A DNA stretch of 64,000 bases, taken from contig NZ_FNCJ01000001.1 of NCBI RefSeq assembly GCF_900100735.1, forward strand, positions 310,001 through 374,000. Direction: 5' to 3'. Source of the DNA: Paraburkholderia phenazinium. GTDB lineage: Bacteria; Pseudomonadota; Gammaproteobacteria; Burkholderiales; Burkholderiaceae. A program made the translations under genes and the position numbers. The notes under the pieces are model-generated. The model was given only the letters and a program-made list of their open reading frames with translations. It was not told the origin of the DNA and ran no database searches. Of the stretch, positions 49,468 through 59,540 are shown piece by piece; positions within the stretch are counted from its first letter, which is position 1; every line of letters begins with the position of its first letter.

Positions 49468-51960
49468 ATGCCTAACGACAGCCACGCCGAAACACACCGT
49501 CACGAACCCGGTGAATCGTGCGCTCACGCCCACCCGGAGCGGGTTCTGAAGGATACGGACGACCATCAACACGGTCATGCCGGCCATCGGCCGCACGCTC
49601 ATGCGCACGCGGAACACCATGACCATGCGCACGCTGGCGGGAGCTGCGGGCACGATCATGCTGCCGATGTTGCGGTTGTCGAAGAGGATGGGCACGCGCA
49701 TTCGCACGAGCACGGCCACAAACACGACCACGCGCACGCGCACGCCAGCGGCCATAGCCACGACGCCCACGGCCACGAACACGCCCACAGCCACGCCGAC
49801 TCCTGCTGCTCCGCCGCCCCCGCCGTACTGGCGAAGCTCTCCGGACCGGAAATGATCGGCGACAACGTACGCACCTCCATCCGCATCATGCAGATGGACT
49901 GCCCGACCGAAGAGGCGCTGATCCGCAAGAAGCTCGGCCGCATGCCCTACGTGCGCAGCCTCGACTTCAACCTGATGCAGCGCGTGCTCACCGTCGTGCA
50001 TGCACCGGACGCGCTCGGTTCGATCCTGGCAAGCCTGCGCTCGCTCGATTTCGACCCGCAACTGGCCGACCCCGCCGCCCCGCTGGAAAACGTCGCCGCG
50101 GCGCCGCCCAAGCCCTGGTGGCCGCTGGCGCTCGCCGGCGCGGCAGCCGTGGGCTCGGAAGCAGCTAGCTGGCTCGGCGCACCCACGTGGCTCGCAGCGG
50201 CGCTGGCAATCGTCGCGGTGCTCTCCTGCGGCCTGACCACCTACAAGAAAGGCTGGCTCGCGATCCGCAACGGCAACCTCAACATCAATGCACTGATGAG
50301 CATCGCCGTCACCGGCGCGTTCGTCCTGCGCCAATGGCCGGAAGCGGCGATGGTGATGGTGCTGTTCACGATTGCCGAACTGATCGAAGCCAAGTCGCTC
50401 GATCGCGCCCGCAATGCCATCAAGGGCCTGATGCAACTGACGCCCGAAGAAGCCACGGTCAAGCAGCCCGACGGCAGCTGGCGCGCCGTGGATATCAAAT
50501 CGGTCACGCCGGGCAGCATCGTGCGCGTGAAACCGGGTGAGCGCATCGGGCTGGACGGCGAGATCGTCACGGGCCGCTCGAGCGTGAACCAGGCGCCGAT
50601 CACCGGCGAAAGCCTGCCGGTCGACAAGACCGAGGGCGACGCCGTGTTCGCCGGCACCATCAACCAGGCCGGTTCGTTCGACTACCGCGTGACCGCCGCC
50701 GCCAGCAACACCACGCTCGCGCGCATCATCCACGCCGTCGAAGAAGCCCAAGGCTCCAAGGCACCGACGCAGCGCTTCGTCGACCAGTTCGCCCGCGTCT
50801 ACACACCGATCGTCTTCGCGGTGGCGTTGGCTGTGGCAGTGGTCCCGCCGCTGCTGTTCGGCGGCGTATGGCATGACTGGGTCTACAAGGCGCTGGTGAT
50901 GCTGGTGATCGCCTGCCCGTGCGCACTGGTGATTTCGACGCCGGTGACGATCGTCAGCGGCCTCGCTGCCGCCGCCCGCCAAGGCATCCTGATCAAGGGT
51001 GGTACGTATCTCGAGCAGGGTCGCAAGCTGAAGTGGCTCGCACTCGACAAGACCGGCACGATCACCCACGGCAAGCCGGTGCAGACCGACTTCGAACTGC
51101 GCGCGGATCTGGACCTCGCGCGCTGCCGCAGCCTCGCGGCAAGCCTGGCTGGCCGCTCGGACCATCCGGTGTCGCAAGCCATTGCGAGCGCGGCGAAAGC
51201 CGATGGCATCGCGACGTTGAAGGTCGATGGCTTCGAAGCGATTCTGGGACGCGGCGTAAGCGGCACGATCGACGGCGTCTCGTATCTGCTCGGCAATCAC
51301 CGCCTCGTGCACGAACTCGACCGCTGTTCGGCGGCTCTCGAAGCGCGGCTCGACACGCTCGAACGCCAGGGCAAGACCGTCGTGATGCTGATGGATGACA
51401 AGCGCGTGCTGGCCCTCTTCGCGGTCGCCGACACGGTGAAGGAGAGCAGCCGCGCAGCAATTGCCGACCTGCACAAGCTGGGCGTGCAGACTGCCATGCT
51501 GACCGGCGACAACCCGCATACGGCCGAAGCGATCGCCCAGCAGGTCGGCATCGATCAGGCGCGCGGCGATCAGTTGCCGGAGGACAAGCTCAAGGCAGTG
51601 GAAGGGCTCGCGGCAAATGGCGCCACGGTCGGGATGGTCGGCGACGGCATCAACGATGCCCCGGCGCTCGCTCGTGCCGACATCGGCTTCGCGATGGGCG
51701 CAATGGGCACCGACACCGCCATCGAAACGGCGGACGTCGCCCTGATGGACGACGATCTGCGCAAGATTCCGCTGTTCATTCGGCTCTCGCAGGCGACGCA
51801 CTCGGTCCTGGTGCAGAACATTGCGCTGGCGCTTGGCGTGAAGGCGGTGTTTCTGACGCTCACGCTGATGGGCTACGGCACGATGTGGATGGCCGTCTTC
51901 GCCGATGCAGGCGCCAGCCTGCTGGTGGTGGGCAATGGCTTGAGACTGCTGCGCAAGTGA
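49468..51960 (+). CDS. cadA: Cd/Zn/Pb-exporting P1B-type ATPase with His-rich N-terminus
   Basis: 830 residues. The first roughly 115 residues are extremely His-rich with many HxH repeats, then comes an HMA domain with a single-Cys MDCPTEE loop, then eight membrane helices. CPC is at Cys483-Cys485, the phosphorylation motif DKTGT at Asp527, SDHP in the nucleotide domain and GDGINDAPAL in the hinge. CPC with this HMA type fits soft divalent cations (Zn, Cd, Pb). It exports metal across the inner membrane. CadR diverges from it. The ATG follows CCAGGAAG. Confidence 0.93.
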   Translation: MPNDSHAETHRHEPGESCAHAHPERVLKDTDDHQHGHAGHRPHAHAHAEHHDHAHAGGSCGHDHAADVAVVEEDGHAHSHEHGHKHDHAHAHASGHSHDAHGHEHAHSHADSCCSAAPAVLAKLSGPEMIGDNVRTSIRIMQMDCPTEEALIRKKLGRMPYVRSLDFNLMQRVLTVVHAPDALGSILASLRSLDFDPQLADPAAPLENVAAAPPKPWWPLALAGAAAVGSEAASWLGAPTWLAAALAIVAVLSCGLTTYKKGWLAIRNGNLNINALMSIAVTGAFVLRQWPEAAMVMVLFTIAELIEAKSLDRARNAIKGLMQLTPEEATVKQPDGSWRAVDIKSVTPGSIVRVKPGERIGLDGEIVTGRSSVNQAPITGESLPVDKTEGDAVFAGTINQAGSFDYRVTAAASNTTLARIIHAVEEAQGSKAPTQRFVDQFARVYTPIVFAVALAVAVVPPLLFGGVWHDWVYKALVMLVIACPCALVISTPVTIVSGLAAAARQGILIKGGTYLEQGRKLKWLALDKTGTITHGKPVQTDFELRADLDLARCRSLAASLAGRSDHPVSQAIASAAKADGIATLKVDGFEAILGRGVSGTIDGVSYLLGNHRLVHELDRCSAALEARLDTLERQGKTVVMLMDDKRVLALFAVADTVKESSRAAIADLHKLGVQTAMLTGDNPHTAEAIAQQVGIDQARGDQLPEDKLKAVEGLAANGATVGMVGDGINDAPALARADIGFAMGAMGTDTAIETADVALMDDDLRKIPLFIRLSQATHSVLVQNIALALGVKAVFLTLTLMGYGTMWMAVFADAGASLLVVGNGLRLLRK

Positions 51961-52046
51961 GCGCACCGTAGCGGATCGAGTGGCGCGTCGGGTCGATTAC
52001 AGGTCTGTAGCGAACGGCTCAGCCAGGCTGGGCAAAGGAAATTGCC

Positions 52047-52376
52047 ATGGGATTCTGGGGAAAAATGCTGGGTGGCCATCATGGTGGCGGTCATCATGGA
52101 AGCGGACGAAGCAACCACGGCGGCAGCAGCAGCCACCATGCTTCAAGCAACGGCTTGAATAGCTTGCCGCCGTACCGAAGCGGCCAACCGCTGCCGGCGA
52201 GCGCCAGTACAGCAGCCTGTCCGAAGTGTCGTGCGTTCGGCGCACCCGGCGACCACTTCTGTCAGCAGTGCGGTACCGCGCTGGTTCCGTTGGCGTGCGG
52301 TACGTGCCGGTCCGAGGTCCCCATCGGCGCCCGGTTCTGCCAGCAGTGCGGAACGCCAGTGACGGCACTGGGTTAG
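52047..52376 (+). CDS. His/Gly-rich double zinc-ribbon protein
   Basis: 109 residues. The N-terminal third is Gly/His/Ser-rich (GGHHGGGHHGSGRSNHGG) with many potential metal ligands. The C-terminal half carries two zinc ribbons (CPKCRAF..FCQQCG and CGTCRSE..FCQQCG) as in DZANK-type proteins. It lies 86 nt after cadA in the same direction and ends before a terminator, so cotranscription is likely. Metal buffering is inference. Confidence 0.75.
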   Translation: MGFWGKMLGGHHGGGHHGSGRSNHGGSSSHHASSNGLNSLPPYRSGQPLPASASTAACPKCRAFGAPGDHFCQQCGTALVPLACGTCRSEVPIGARFCQQCGTPVTALG

Positions 52377-52408
52377 CAAGCCACTCGACGATCCTCCACG
52401 GTATAAAG

Positions 52409-52437
52409 AACGGGCAGCCTCGCGCTGCCCGTTTCCA
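52409..52437 (+). terminator. Intrinsic terminator after the cadA unit
   Basis: AACGGGCAGC pairs with GCTGCCCGTT (52409-52418, 52424-52433) around CTCGC, followed by a short T-rich stretch. Confidence 0.75.
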
Positions 52438-52564
52438 TTTCCGGCCTCTGCTTCAGCCCGATCTTCAGTAAGCCGCTCAGAGCCCCGAGCCCGCTAAGCG
52501 AACCTCATTCACAACTTGTTCGTTACGTAGTTCGCCCCGGCCCGCCCGCCATTTGCTCAATTAT

Positions 52565-52703
52565 TGAACAGCCTGCGCACACGCTGTTCAGAATCGGTAC
52601 GTTCCGCGCTGAACACCTTGAACAGTTTCTGCACAGAGATGTTCCGACCGTGCCCATTGGACCCGTCCGGCTCACCAATCCCCCGCATTGGCACGCTTCT
52701 GGC
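52565..52703 (+). promoter_or_regulatory. Candidate sigma-54 promoter with upstream TGAACA repeats
   Basis: TTGGCACG-N4-TGGC (52688-52703) keeps the GG and GC dinucleotides of a -24/-12 promoter at the right 11-nt spacing, with one change in the -12 box. Upstream lie four copies of TGAACA or its complement (52565, 52585, 52610, 52619), the first two as an inverted repeat TGAACAG-N12-CTGTTCA. Such sites fit an enhancer-binding activator (AcoR-like), which is not encoded here. Confidence 0.6.
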
Positions 52704-52772
52704 GTATGCGACGGGCGGCAAGCGGAACACCGCGCCGGGTACCGACCATTCGAACATGTGAGGAGCACACAG

Positions 52773-54293
52773 ATGAATCACGCAGAGATGCAGTTTCTGA
52801 CCACCGAATTCCCGTACAAAAAGCAGTATGCGAACTTTATCGGCGGTGAATGGGTGAAGCCGGTTGGCGGCGAGTATTTCGACAACATCTCGCCCATCAC
52901 AGGTGAACCGTTCACATCGATCCCGCGTTCGCGCGAGGCCGATATCGAACTCGCGCTGGACGCCGCACATCGCGCCAAGGTCGCATGGGGCAAAACCTCG
53001 ACGACGGAGCGCGCCAACATCCTCAACCGCATCGCCGACCGGATGGAAGCGAACCTGCAGCGTATCGCCGTCGCGGAGACGATCGACAACGGCAAGCCGC
53101 TGCGCGAAACCATGGCCGCGGACATCCCGCTTGCAATCGATCACTTCCGTTATTTCGCAGGCTGCGTGCGGGCCCAGGAAGGTTCGATCTCGCAGATCGA
53201 CGAAGACACCGTCGCTTATCACTTCCACGAACCGCTCGGCGTCGTGGGGCAGATCATTCCGTGGAACTTCCCGATCCTGATGGCGGTGTGGAAGCTCGCT
53301 CCGGCACTCGCGGCAGGCAATTGCGTGGTGCTGAAGCCGGCGGAGCAAACGCCCGCTTCAATCCTCGTGCTGCTCGAACTGATTCAGGATCTGCTGCCGC
53401 CCGGCGTGGTCAACGTCGTGAACGGCTTCGGCCTTGAAGCGGGCAAGCCGCTCGCCTCGAACAAACGTATTGCGAAAATCGCCTTTACCGGCGAAACGAC
53501 GACGGGCCGCCTGATCATGCAGTACGCGAGCCAGAACATCATTCCGGTGACGTTGGAACTGGGCGGCAAGAGCCCGAACATTTTCTTCGCTGATGTGATG
53601 GATCATGACGACAGCTACTTCGACAAGGCGCTCGAAGGCTTCGCGATGTTCGCGCTGAATCAGGGTGAAGTGTGTACCTGCCCATCGCGCGTGCTGATCG
53701 ACGAGAAGATTTACGACCGCTTCATGGAACGTGCGCTCAAGCGCGTCGGCGCGATCACGCAAGGCCATCCGCTCGACAGCAAGACGATGATCGGCGCGCA
53801 GGCCTCGCAGGAACAGCTCGAAAAAATCCTCTCGTATATCGATCTCGGCAAGCAGGAAGGCGCGCAATGCCTGATCGGCGGCGAGCGCAACGGGCTCGAC
53901 GGTGAGCTGAGCAAGGGCTACTACATCAAACCTACGGTGTTCCGCGGCCACAACAAGATGCGCATTTTCCAGGAGGAAATCTTCGGGCCGGTGGTGTCGG
54001 TCACGACCTTCAAGAACGAAGACGAAGCGCTGGAAATCGCCAATGACACGCTGTACGGTCTCGGCGCCGGCGTGTGGACGCGCGACGGTTCGCGCGCCTA
54101 TCGCATGGGACGCGGCATTCAGGCGGGTCGCGTGTGGACCAATTGCTATCACGCGTATCCGGCGCATGCGGCGTTCGGCGGCTACAAGCAATCGGGCATC
54201 GGCCGTGAGAATCACAAGATGATGCTCGATCACTATCAGCAGACCAAGAACCTGCTCGTCAGCTACAGCCAGAAGCCGCTCGGCTTCTTCTAA
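52773..54293 (+). CDS. exaC: NAD-dependent acetaldehyde dehydrogenase
   Basis: 506 residues, ALDH family. Glu in LELGGKSPN and catalytic Cys301 in GEVCTCPSR; the latter motif marks the AldB/ExaC/AcoD branch acting on acetaldehyde. AGGAG precedes the ATG at 52773. It oxidises acetaldehyde to acetate, matching the product of the ethanolamine lyase encoded just downstream on the other strand. A DUF779 gene follows. Confidence 0.93.
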   Translation: MNHAEMQFLTTEFPYKKQYANFIGGEWVKPVGGEYFDNISPITGEPFTSIPRSREADIELALDAAHRAKVAWGKTSTTERANILNRIADRMEANLQRIAVAETIDNGKPLRETMAADIPLAIDHFRYFAGCVRAQEGSISQIDEDTVAYHFHEPLGVVGQIIPWNFPILMAVWKLAPALAAGNCVVLKPAEQTPASILVLLELIQDLLPPGVVNVVNGFGLEAGKPLASNKRIAKIAFTGETTTGRLIMQYASQNIIPVTLELGGKSPNIFFADVMDHDDSYFDKALEGFAMFALNQGEVCTCPSRVLIDEKIYDRFMERALKRVGAITQGHPLDSKTMIGAQASQEQLEKILSYIDLGKQEGAQCLIGGERNGLDGELSKGYYIKPTVFRGHNKMRIFQEEIFGPVVSVTTFKNEDEALEIANDTLYGLGAGVWTRDGSRAYRMGRGIQAGRVWTNCYHAYPAHAAFGGYKQSGIGRENHKMMLDHYQQTKNLLVSYSQKPLGFF

Positions 54294-54358
54294 ACCAGGC
54301 ACTCCTTGTGTGCGGGCCGTGCGGTGCGGCCCGCTCTCTCTTTCAGCGAGGAGTCGTA

Positions 54359-54751
54359 ATGGCAGGCAAGGAAGTGGAACGCGTGATCGTGACGCCTGCA
54401 GCGGCGGAGTTGATCGGAAAGCTACAGGCAGAACATGGGCCGGTGCTGTTTCATCAGTCGGGAGGGTGCTGCGACGGCAGCGCGCCGATGTGTTTTCCGG
54501 CCGGAGAGTTTATGGTCGGCTCGTCCGATGTGAAACTCGGCACGATTGCGGGCGTGCCGTTTTATATGAGCGAATCGCAATTCGAGTACTGGCAGCACAC
54601 GCAATTGATCATCGATGTAGTGCCGGGCAATGGTGGGATGTTTTCGTTGGAGCGACCCACAGGGCTGAGATTTCTGACCCGCTCGCGGCTCTTTGAAGAC
54701 GATGAAAACGCGTGGCTCGAAACGCATCCGGTTGAACGGGCGGATGCGTAA
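54359..54751 (+). CDS. DUF779 protein associated with acetaldehyde dehydrogenase
   Basis: 130 residues, with a Cys-rich loop SGGCCDGSAPMCFP and a conserved core following it. DUF779 genes commonly follow exaC/acoD-type dehydrogenases; the role is unknown. GAGGAG precedes the ATG. It is probably cotranscribed with the dehydrogenase, 65 nt upstream. The vicinal cysteines suggest metal binding or redox chemistry. Confidence 0.85.
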   Translation: MAGKEVERVIVTPAAAELIGKLQAEHGPVLFHQSGGCCDGSAPMCFPAGEFMVGSSDVKLGTIAGVPFYMSESQFEYWQHTQLIIDVVPGNGGMFSLERPTGLRFLTRSRLFEDDENAWLETHPVERADA

Positions 54752-54757
54752 GCACGG

Positions 54758-55552
54758 CTATTTCGGCGGCGCGGTGACGGCTGGCGTTTCCGGCGCCGCT
54801 GCAAGCAACGCATCGCTATCGTCTTTCAGCCCCACCCCAGTCAGACCCAGACGGCGCGCATGCGTGAGCAGATAGTGCAACTTGTGCGCCGCTCCCGCGT
54901 AACTCAGCCCCTCGGGTCTCACGTTCGAGATGCAATTGCGCTGCGCATCGCTGCAGCCCACTTTAGGCGCATACGTCAGATAGATGCCGAGACTATCCGG
55001 CGAGCTCAACCCCGGACGCTCGCCGATCAGCATCACCACCAGTTTCGTGCGCAGCAACTCGCCGATCTCGTCGCCAAGCGCCACGCGTCCTTGCCGCGCG
55101 ACCACGACCGGGCCGACTTTCCAATCCGTGAGTTTCGCGCACACCGCCTGCAAGAGCGGGATTGACTGCTTCGAGGCGGCAAACGCCGATAATCCGTCTG
55201 CGATCACGAACAGCACGTCAGGCGGCTCGATGGCTGCCTGCTCTAGCTCGAGTGCGTCGCGGCTATCGTCGGCCAAACGCCGGCCCAGATCCGGACGCCG
55301 CAAATAATGCTCGCGGTCCGGCGCCGCACTATGCACATCGAGCGTCGTGAAGCCAATGGCGCGTAACTGCTCGTGCAGCGTCTCGACATCCAGCGGCTGA
55401 TGCACCGCATCCCGAGCTTGCGCATGCGACAGATTGAAGGCAAGCAGCGGCGCGGTCGGCAGACTGTTGCCCGCGCGGCCCAAGGCAATACGCGCATTGG
55501 TGAACTGACGCAATGCGCTCCATGGATTCTTCTCGAGGAAATCCTTGCTCAT
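54758..55552 (-). CDS. eutC: Ethanolamine ammonia-lyase small subunit
   Basis: 264 residues starting MSKDFLEKNPWSALRQFT. EutC contributes to the adenosylcobalamin site; the conserved block VVVARQGRVALGDEIGE and LIGERPGLSSPDSLG are present. It overlaps eutB by 4 nt (ATGA). Converges on the DUF779 gene with a 6-nt gap. No lyase-reactivating EutA is encoded nearby. Confidence 0.95.
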   Translation of the reverse strand: MSKDFLEKNPWSALRQFTNARIALGRAGNSLPTAPLLAFNLSHAQARDAVHQPLDVETLHEQLRAIGFTTLDVHSAAPDREHYLRRPDLGRRLADDSRDALELEQAAIEPPDVLFVIADGLSAFAASKQSIPLLQAVCAKLTDWKVGPVVVARQGRVALGDEIGELLRTKLVVMLIGERPGLSSPDSLGIYLTYAPKVGCSDAQRNCISNVRPEGLSYAGAAHKLHYLLTHARRLGLTGVGLKDDSDALLAAAPETPAVTAPPK

Positions 55553-56943
55553 ACAATGCCCATCCACTCACGCGCGCCTTCCAGCAATGGTTGCTGTGTC
55601 ACGCCGTTGAGCAAGACGCCACGCGTATCGGCGATCTGCATCGACTCCAGCCATTCTTCGAATTCGGGTGCGCGTCTGAGTCCCAATACATCTCGCACAT
55701 ATAGCGCGTCGTGAAATGAGGTGCTCTGATAGTTCAGCATCACGTCGTCCGCACCCGGCACGCCCATGATGAAGTTGATGCCCGCGACGCCGAGCAGCGT
55801 CAACAGGTTGTCCATATCGTCCTGATCGGCTTCCGCGTGATTCGTATAGCAGATGTCGCAACCCATCGGCACGCCGAGCAGCTTGCCGCAGAAGTGATCT
55901 TCGAGACCGGCACGCGTGATCTGCTTGCCGTCGTAGAGATACTCTGGGCCGATAAAACCGACCACTGTATTGACAAGAAATGGATTGAACTTGCGGGCCA
56001 CCGCATAGGCGCGCACTTCGCAGGTTTGCTGGTCGACGCCATGATGCGCGTTCGCCGAGAGCGCGCTGCCCTGCCCGGTTTCGAAATACATCACGTTGTT
56101 GCCGACGGTGCCGCGATTCAACGACAACGCGGCCTCATAAGCTTCCCGCAGCAGCGCGAGCGAAATGCCGAAACCCGCGTTCGCTTTCTCCGTGCCGGCA
56201 ATCGACTGGAACACCAGGTCGACCGGCGCGCCCTTCTCGATTGCGGCGATCGTGTTGGTCACGTGAGTCAGCACGCACGATTGCGTCGGCACCTGATAGC
56301 GCTGCCGGAACTCGTCGATCATCAGCAATAGCGTGGTGATTGCAGCGAGGCTGTCGGTGGCGGGGTTGATGCCAATCATCGCGTCGCCGCAGCCGTACAT
56401 CAGACCGTCGAGCATCGAGGCGGCAATGCCTTTGACGTCGTCCGTGGGATGATTCGGTTGCAGCCGCACCGACATATGACCCGGCAGGCCCACCGTGTTG
56501 CGAAAACGTGTGATCACCGGACGCTTGCGGGCCGCGGCAATCAGGTCCTGATTACGCATCAGCTTCGAAACTGCCGCGACCATCTCCGGCGTCAGTCCTG
56601 CGGCAATACGCGTGAGCGCCGCGGCATCGGTCTCGCTGCTGAGCAGCCAGTTACGAAAATCGCCCACCGTCAGATGGGCGATTTCGGCGAAGGCCTCAGG
56701 CGAATGCTCGTCGATCACGAGGCGTGTGACTTCGTCGCTCTCGTACGGAATCAACGCCTCGTTGAGGAAGGTGCGCAGCGGCACCTGCGCGAGCGCCATC
56801 TTGGCCGCAACGCGCTCTTCCTCGCTGGCCGCCGCGACGCCCGCGAGCTGGTCGCCCGAGCGCAGCGGGCTCGCCTTCGCCATCAGCGTTTTCAGATCGG
56901 CAAACCGGTAGCTGCGGCTGCCGATGATCTCTGTAAAGCTCAT
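55549..56943 (-). CDS. eutB: Ethanolamine ammonia-lyase large subunit
   Basis: 464 residues, TIM-barrel subunit that with EutC and adenosylcobalamin splits ethanolamine to acetaldehyde and ammonia. Conserved blocks include KANAGFGISLALLREAYEAA and YFETGQGSALSANAHHGVDQ. GGAG lies upstream of the ATG. It is 44 nt downstream of the permease gene. No microcompartment shell genes are in the window, so the reaction is likely cytosolic. Confidence 0.96.
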   Translation of the reverse strand: MSFTEIIGSRSYRFADLKTLMAKASPLRSGDQLAGVAAASEEERVAAKMALAQVPLRTFLNEALIPYESDEVTRLVIDEHSPEAFAEIAHLTVGDFRNWLLSSETDAAALTRIAAGLTPEMVAAVSKLMRNQDLIAAARKRPVITRFRNTVGLPGHMSVRLQPNHPTDDVKGIAASMLDGLMYGCGDAMIGINPATDSLAAITTLLLMIDEFRQRYQVPTQSCVLTHVTNTIAAIEKGAPVDLVFQSIAGTEKANAGFGISLALLREAYEAALSLNRGTVGNNVMYFETGQGSALSANAHHGVDQQTCEVRAYAVARKFNPFLVNTVVGFIGPEYLYDGKQITRAGLEDHFCGKLLGVPMGCDICYTNHAEADQDDMDNLLTLLGVAGINFIMGVPGADDVMLNYQSTSFHDALYVRDVLGLRRAPEFEEWLESMQIADTRGVLLNGVTQQPLLEGAREWMGIV

Positions 56944-56987
56944 TCTCTACCACTCCGTCGCCGCTGCTTGCGCAGCGGCTTGATGCT

Positions 56988-58391
56988 TCATTCTTCGAGC
57001 AACGCGTCCGCTGGAGCGACTTCGCGCTGGTGACGCGTCAACAGGAAGTACACATACCCCAGCACCAGAAAGATCGCGAAGATAAACGCCACCAGAAGGT
57101 TGAAGTAGACCATCGCCGCCAGCGAAATCACTGCGGCCACCAACGCGAACGCCGGAAAGAACGGGAACAGCGGCGCGCGGAACGGCCGCTCCATATCAGG
57201 CTCCGAGCGGCGCAGCTTGAACAGCGCCAACATGCTGATGATGTACATCACGATAGCCCCAAACACGGACATCGTCACGATGTTCGCCGTCAACGTCTGG
57301 CCGGCGAACTGGATCAGCTCGTCGCTGTAGATCGCGGCGATGCCGATTACGCCACCCGCGAGAATCGCGCGATGCGGCGTCTTGAAGCGCGGATGCACCT
57401 TGGAGAGCCACTCGGGCAGATAGCCGGCCCGCGCCAGCGCGAAGATCTGCCGCGAATAACCAAGGATGATGCCGTGGAACGACGCAATGAGACCGAACAG
57501 GCCGAGCCACACAAGCATATGCATCCAGCCGCTGTGCTCGCCGACAATGTATTTCATCGCTTGCGGCAGCGGGTCGTTGATATTCGACAGCTTGGTCCAG
57601 TCGCCTGCGGCGCCCGCGAACACCATCACACCGATTGCCAGCGCAACGAGGGTCAGGATGCCGGTCACGTAGGCAATCGGAATCGAGCGCTTCGGGTTTT
57701 TCGCTTCTTCAGCGGCCATCGCCACGCCTTCGATAGCGAGGAAGAACCAGATGGCAAACGGAATCGCCGCAAACATGCCGTGAAACGAGCCCATGGTGAA
57801 GGTATCCGCACCCGCCCAGCCGCCCTTCGTGAAGTTGGCCCACTGGAAGCCTGGCGACACGACGCCCATAAACACTAGCAGTTCAAAAATCGCGAGGACA
57901 GTGACAAACAATTCGAAGGCCGCCGCAATCTGCACGCCGACGATATTCAGCGCCATAAAGACCAGATACGCGCCCATGGCGGCGTGCTTCGGTTCGAGCC
58001 CGGGGAACTGGACATGCAAATAAGCACCGATGGCAAGCGCAATAGCCGGCGGCGCGAACACGAATTCAACCAGGGTCGCAGCGCCTGCTATATAGCCGCC
58101 CGTCGGGCCGAAGGCGCGGCGCGCATACGCAAACGGGCCGCCCGCTTGCGGAATCGAGGTGGTGAGTTCCGTGAAGCTAAAAATGAAGGTGGTGTACATC
58201 GCGGCGATGAACAGCGCCGTGAACACGAAACCAAGCGTGCCCGCGCTCGCCCAGCCGTAGCTCCAGCCGAAGTACTCGCCGGAAATGACGAGCCCGACTG
58301 CAATCCCCCACAACTGCCATGTGCCGAGCGTCTGCTTCAACTCGTGATGCGTGACCTTCCCGACGTGCTGGCTTTTCGACTCTGATTTCAT
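56988..58391 (-). CDS. eat: Ethanolamine permease
   Basis: 467 residues, 12 hydrophobic segments, APC superfamily. The family start TLGTWQLWGIAVGLVISGEYFGWSYG is typical of Eat. It imports ethanolamine by proton symport. GGGAGC precedes the ATG. It is the first gene of eat-eutB-eutC and diverges from an AraC-type regulator. Confidence 0.93.
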   Translation of the reverse strand: MKSESKSQHVGKVTHHELKQTLGTWQLWGIAVGLVISGEYFGWSYGWASAGTLGFVFTALFIAAMYTTFIFSFTELTTSIPQAGGPFAYARRAFGPTGGYIAGAATLVEFVFAPPAIALAIGAYLHVQFPGLEPKHAAMGAYLVFMALNIVGVQIAAAFELFVTVLAIFELLVFMGVVSPGFQWANFTKGGWAGADTFTMGSFHGMFAAIPFAIWFFLAIEGVAMAAEEAKNPKRSIPIAYVTGILTLVALAIGVMVFAGAAGDWTKLSNINDPLPQAMKYIVGEHSGWMHMLVWLGLFGLIASFHGIILGYSRQIFALARAGYLPEWLSKVHPRFKTPHRAILAGGVIGIAAIYSDELIQFAGQTLTANIVTMSVFGAIVMYIISMLALFKLRRSEPDMERPFRAPLFPFFPAFALVAAVISLAAMVYFNLLVAFIFAIFLVLGYVYFLLTRHQREVAPADALLEE

Positions 58392-58685
58392 TGAAAGCTC
58401 CCAGGATTGGCCGCTTGTTGTGCTGAGCGCCGCAAGGTGCGGCGCGTGAGCGGTCAGGCTTGAGCCGATAGTAGTGAGCCATTAATCGAGGCGTTATCGA
58501 AAATCGGCAAAGAGGATTAAGCGGAGAGATGTTGCGGTTTTGTACCGACGGAGAGGATTTTGTTGCAGTGCGGCAGCGATTCGGTCGAATTATCCTTGAG
58601 CGGCGGTAGCAAACTCCGCAGGATTTGGTAAAGCTGGACGTGCTACTTTGCTTCCTGCACAACGCCTGCTCTCTTCGCCACCACC

Positions 58686-59540
58686 ATGAACGACCTTAGT
58701 CACCGGGCACGCTACGAAGCGCGTTTGAACCGCGTGCTCGACCATATTCACGATCACCTTGACGAGCCGCTCGATATCGACCGGCTCGCGGAGATTGCTT
58801 GCCTGTCGCCGTATCACTGGCACCGCATTTATCAGGCGATGCATGGCGAAACGGTGGCCGCGACCGTGCGCAGGTTGCGCTTGCATCGCGCGGCGGGATA
58901 TCTCGCGAACGGTTCGATGCCGCTTGCGCAGATTGCCGAACGCTCGGGGTATAGCAGCTTGCAGTCGTTTTCGAGGACGTTTCGGGCGATGTTCGGCATG
59001 CCGCCAGCGCAATATCGCAAGCGGGGCACACATAGCCGGTTTCGGCCGGCGCGATCAGGAGACCATGAAATGGTGATGCGTGAGGTAGTGATTCGGGATG
59101 TGCCGGCCATGCAGGTAGTGACCGTCGATCATGTCGGTTCGTATATGCAGATCGGCAAGGCCTTCGATGCGCTGATGGGATGGCTTGCTGCGCGAGACCT
59201 GCTTTGTCCTGAGATGCGGATGGTCGGAATTTACTACGACGATCCGGGGGCCGTGGCTGAAGCGGCACTGCGATCGAAGGCCGGTGTGGTACTGCCGCGT
59301 GCGGTTGAGGTGGCTGCGCCGGTTTCGGTGACGCCCTTGCGCGGTGGACGGTACGCGGTATTGCGGCACACGGGGCCGTATGCGGATATGGCTGCGGCGT
59401 ATCAATGGCTGTATGGGGAATGGCTGGTGCAGTCGGGACATGAGGCGGCGGATGCGCCTGCTTTTGAGGAGTATCTAAACAACCCTAAAGATACGGCGCC
59501 GTCCGATCTGGTGACGGAGATTTGTTTGCCGTTGGTCTGA
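58686..59540 (+). CDS. AraC-family regulator with GyrI-like effector domain
   Basis: 284 residues. Two helix-turn-helix motifs at the N-terminus (about 8-105; LDIDRLAEIACLSPYHWHRIYQ and LAQIAERSGYSSLQSFSRTFR). A C-terminal GyrI/SOUL-like small-molecule-binding domain follows (about 125-284), as in Rob and BmrR-type proteins. It diverges from the eut operon across a 294-nt gap in which I could not define a promoter, so control of eut is possible but unproven. Confidence 0.88.
   Translation: MNDLSHRARYEARLNRVLDHIHDHLDEPLDIDRLAEIACLSPYHWHRIYQAMHGETVAATVRRLRLHRAAGYLANGSMPLAQIAERSGYSSLQSFSRTFRAMFGMPPAQYRKRGTHSRFRPARSGDHEMVMREVVIRDVPAMQVVTVDHVGSYMQIGKAFDALMGWLAARDLLCPEMRMVGIYYDDPGAVAEAALRSKAGVVLPRAVEVAAPVSVTPLRGGRYAVLRHTGPYADMAAAYQWLYGEWLVQSGHEAADAPAFEEYLNNPKDTAPSDLVTEICLPLV

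Noticed and set aside
49438..51966. 842-codon open frame antisense to cadA
   Set aside because: A shadow of codon bias in GC-rich DNA: it mirrors a well-supported P-type ATPase, is rich in Arg/His/Ala and has no motif.
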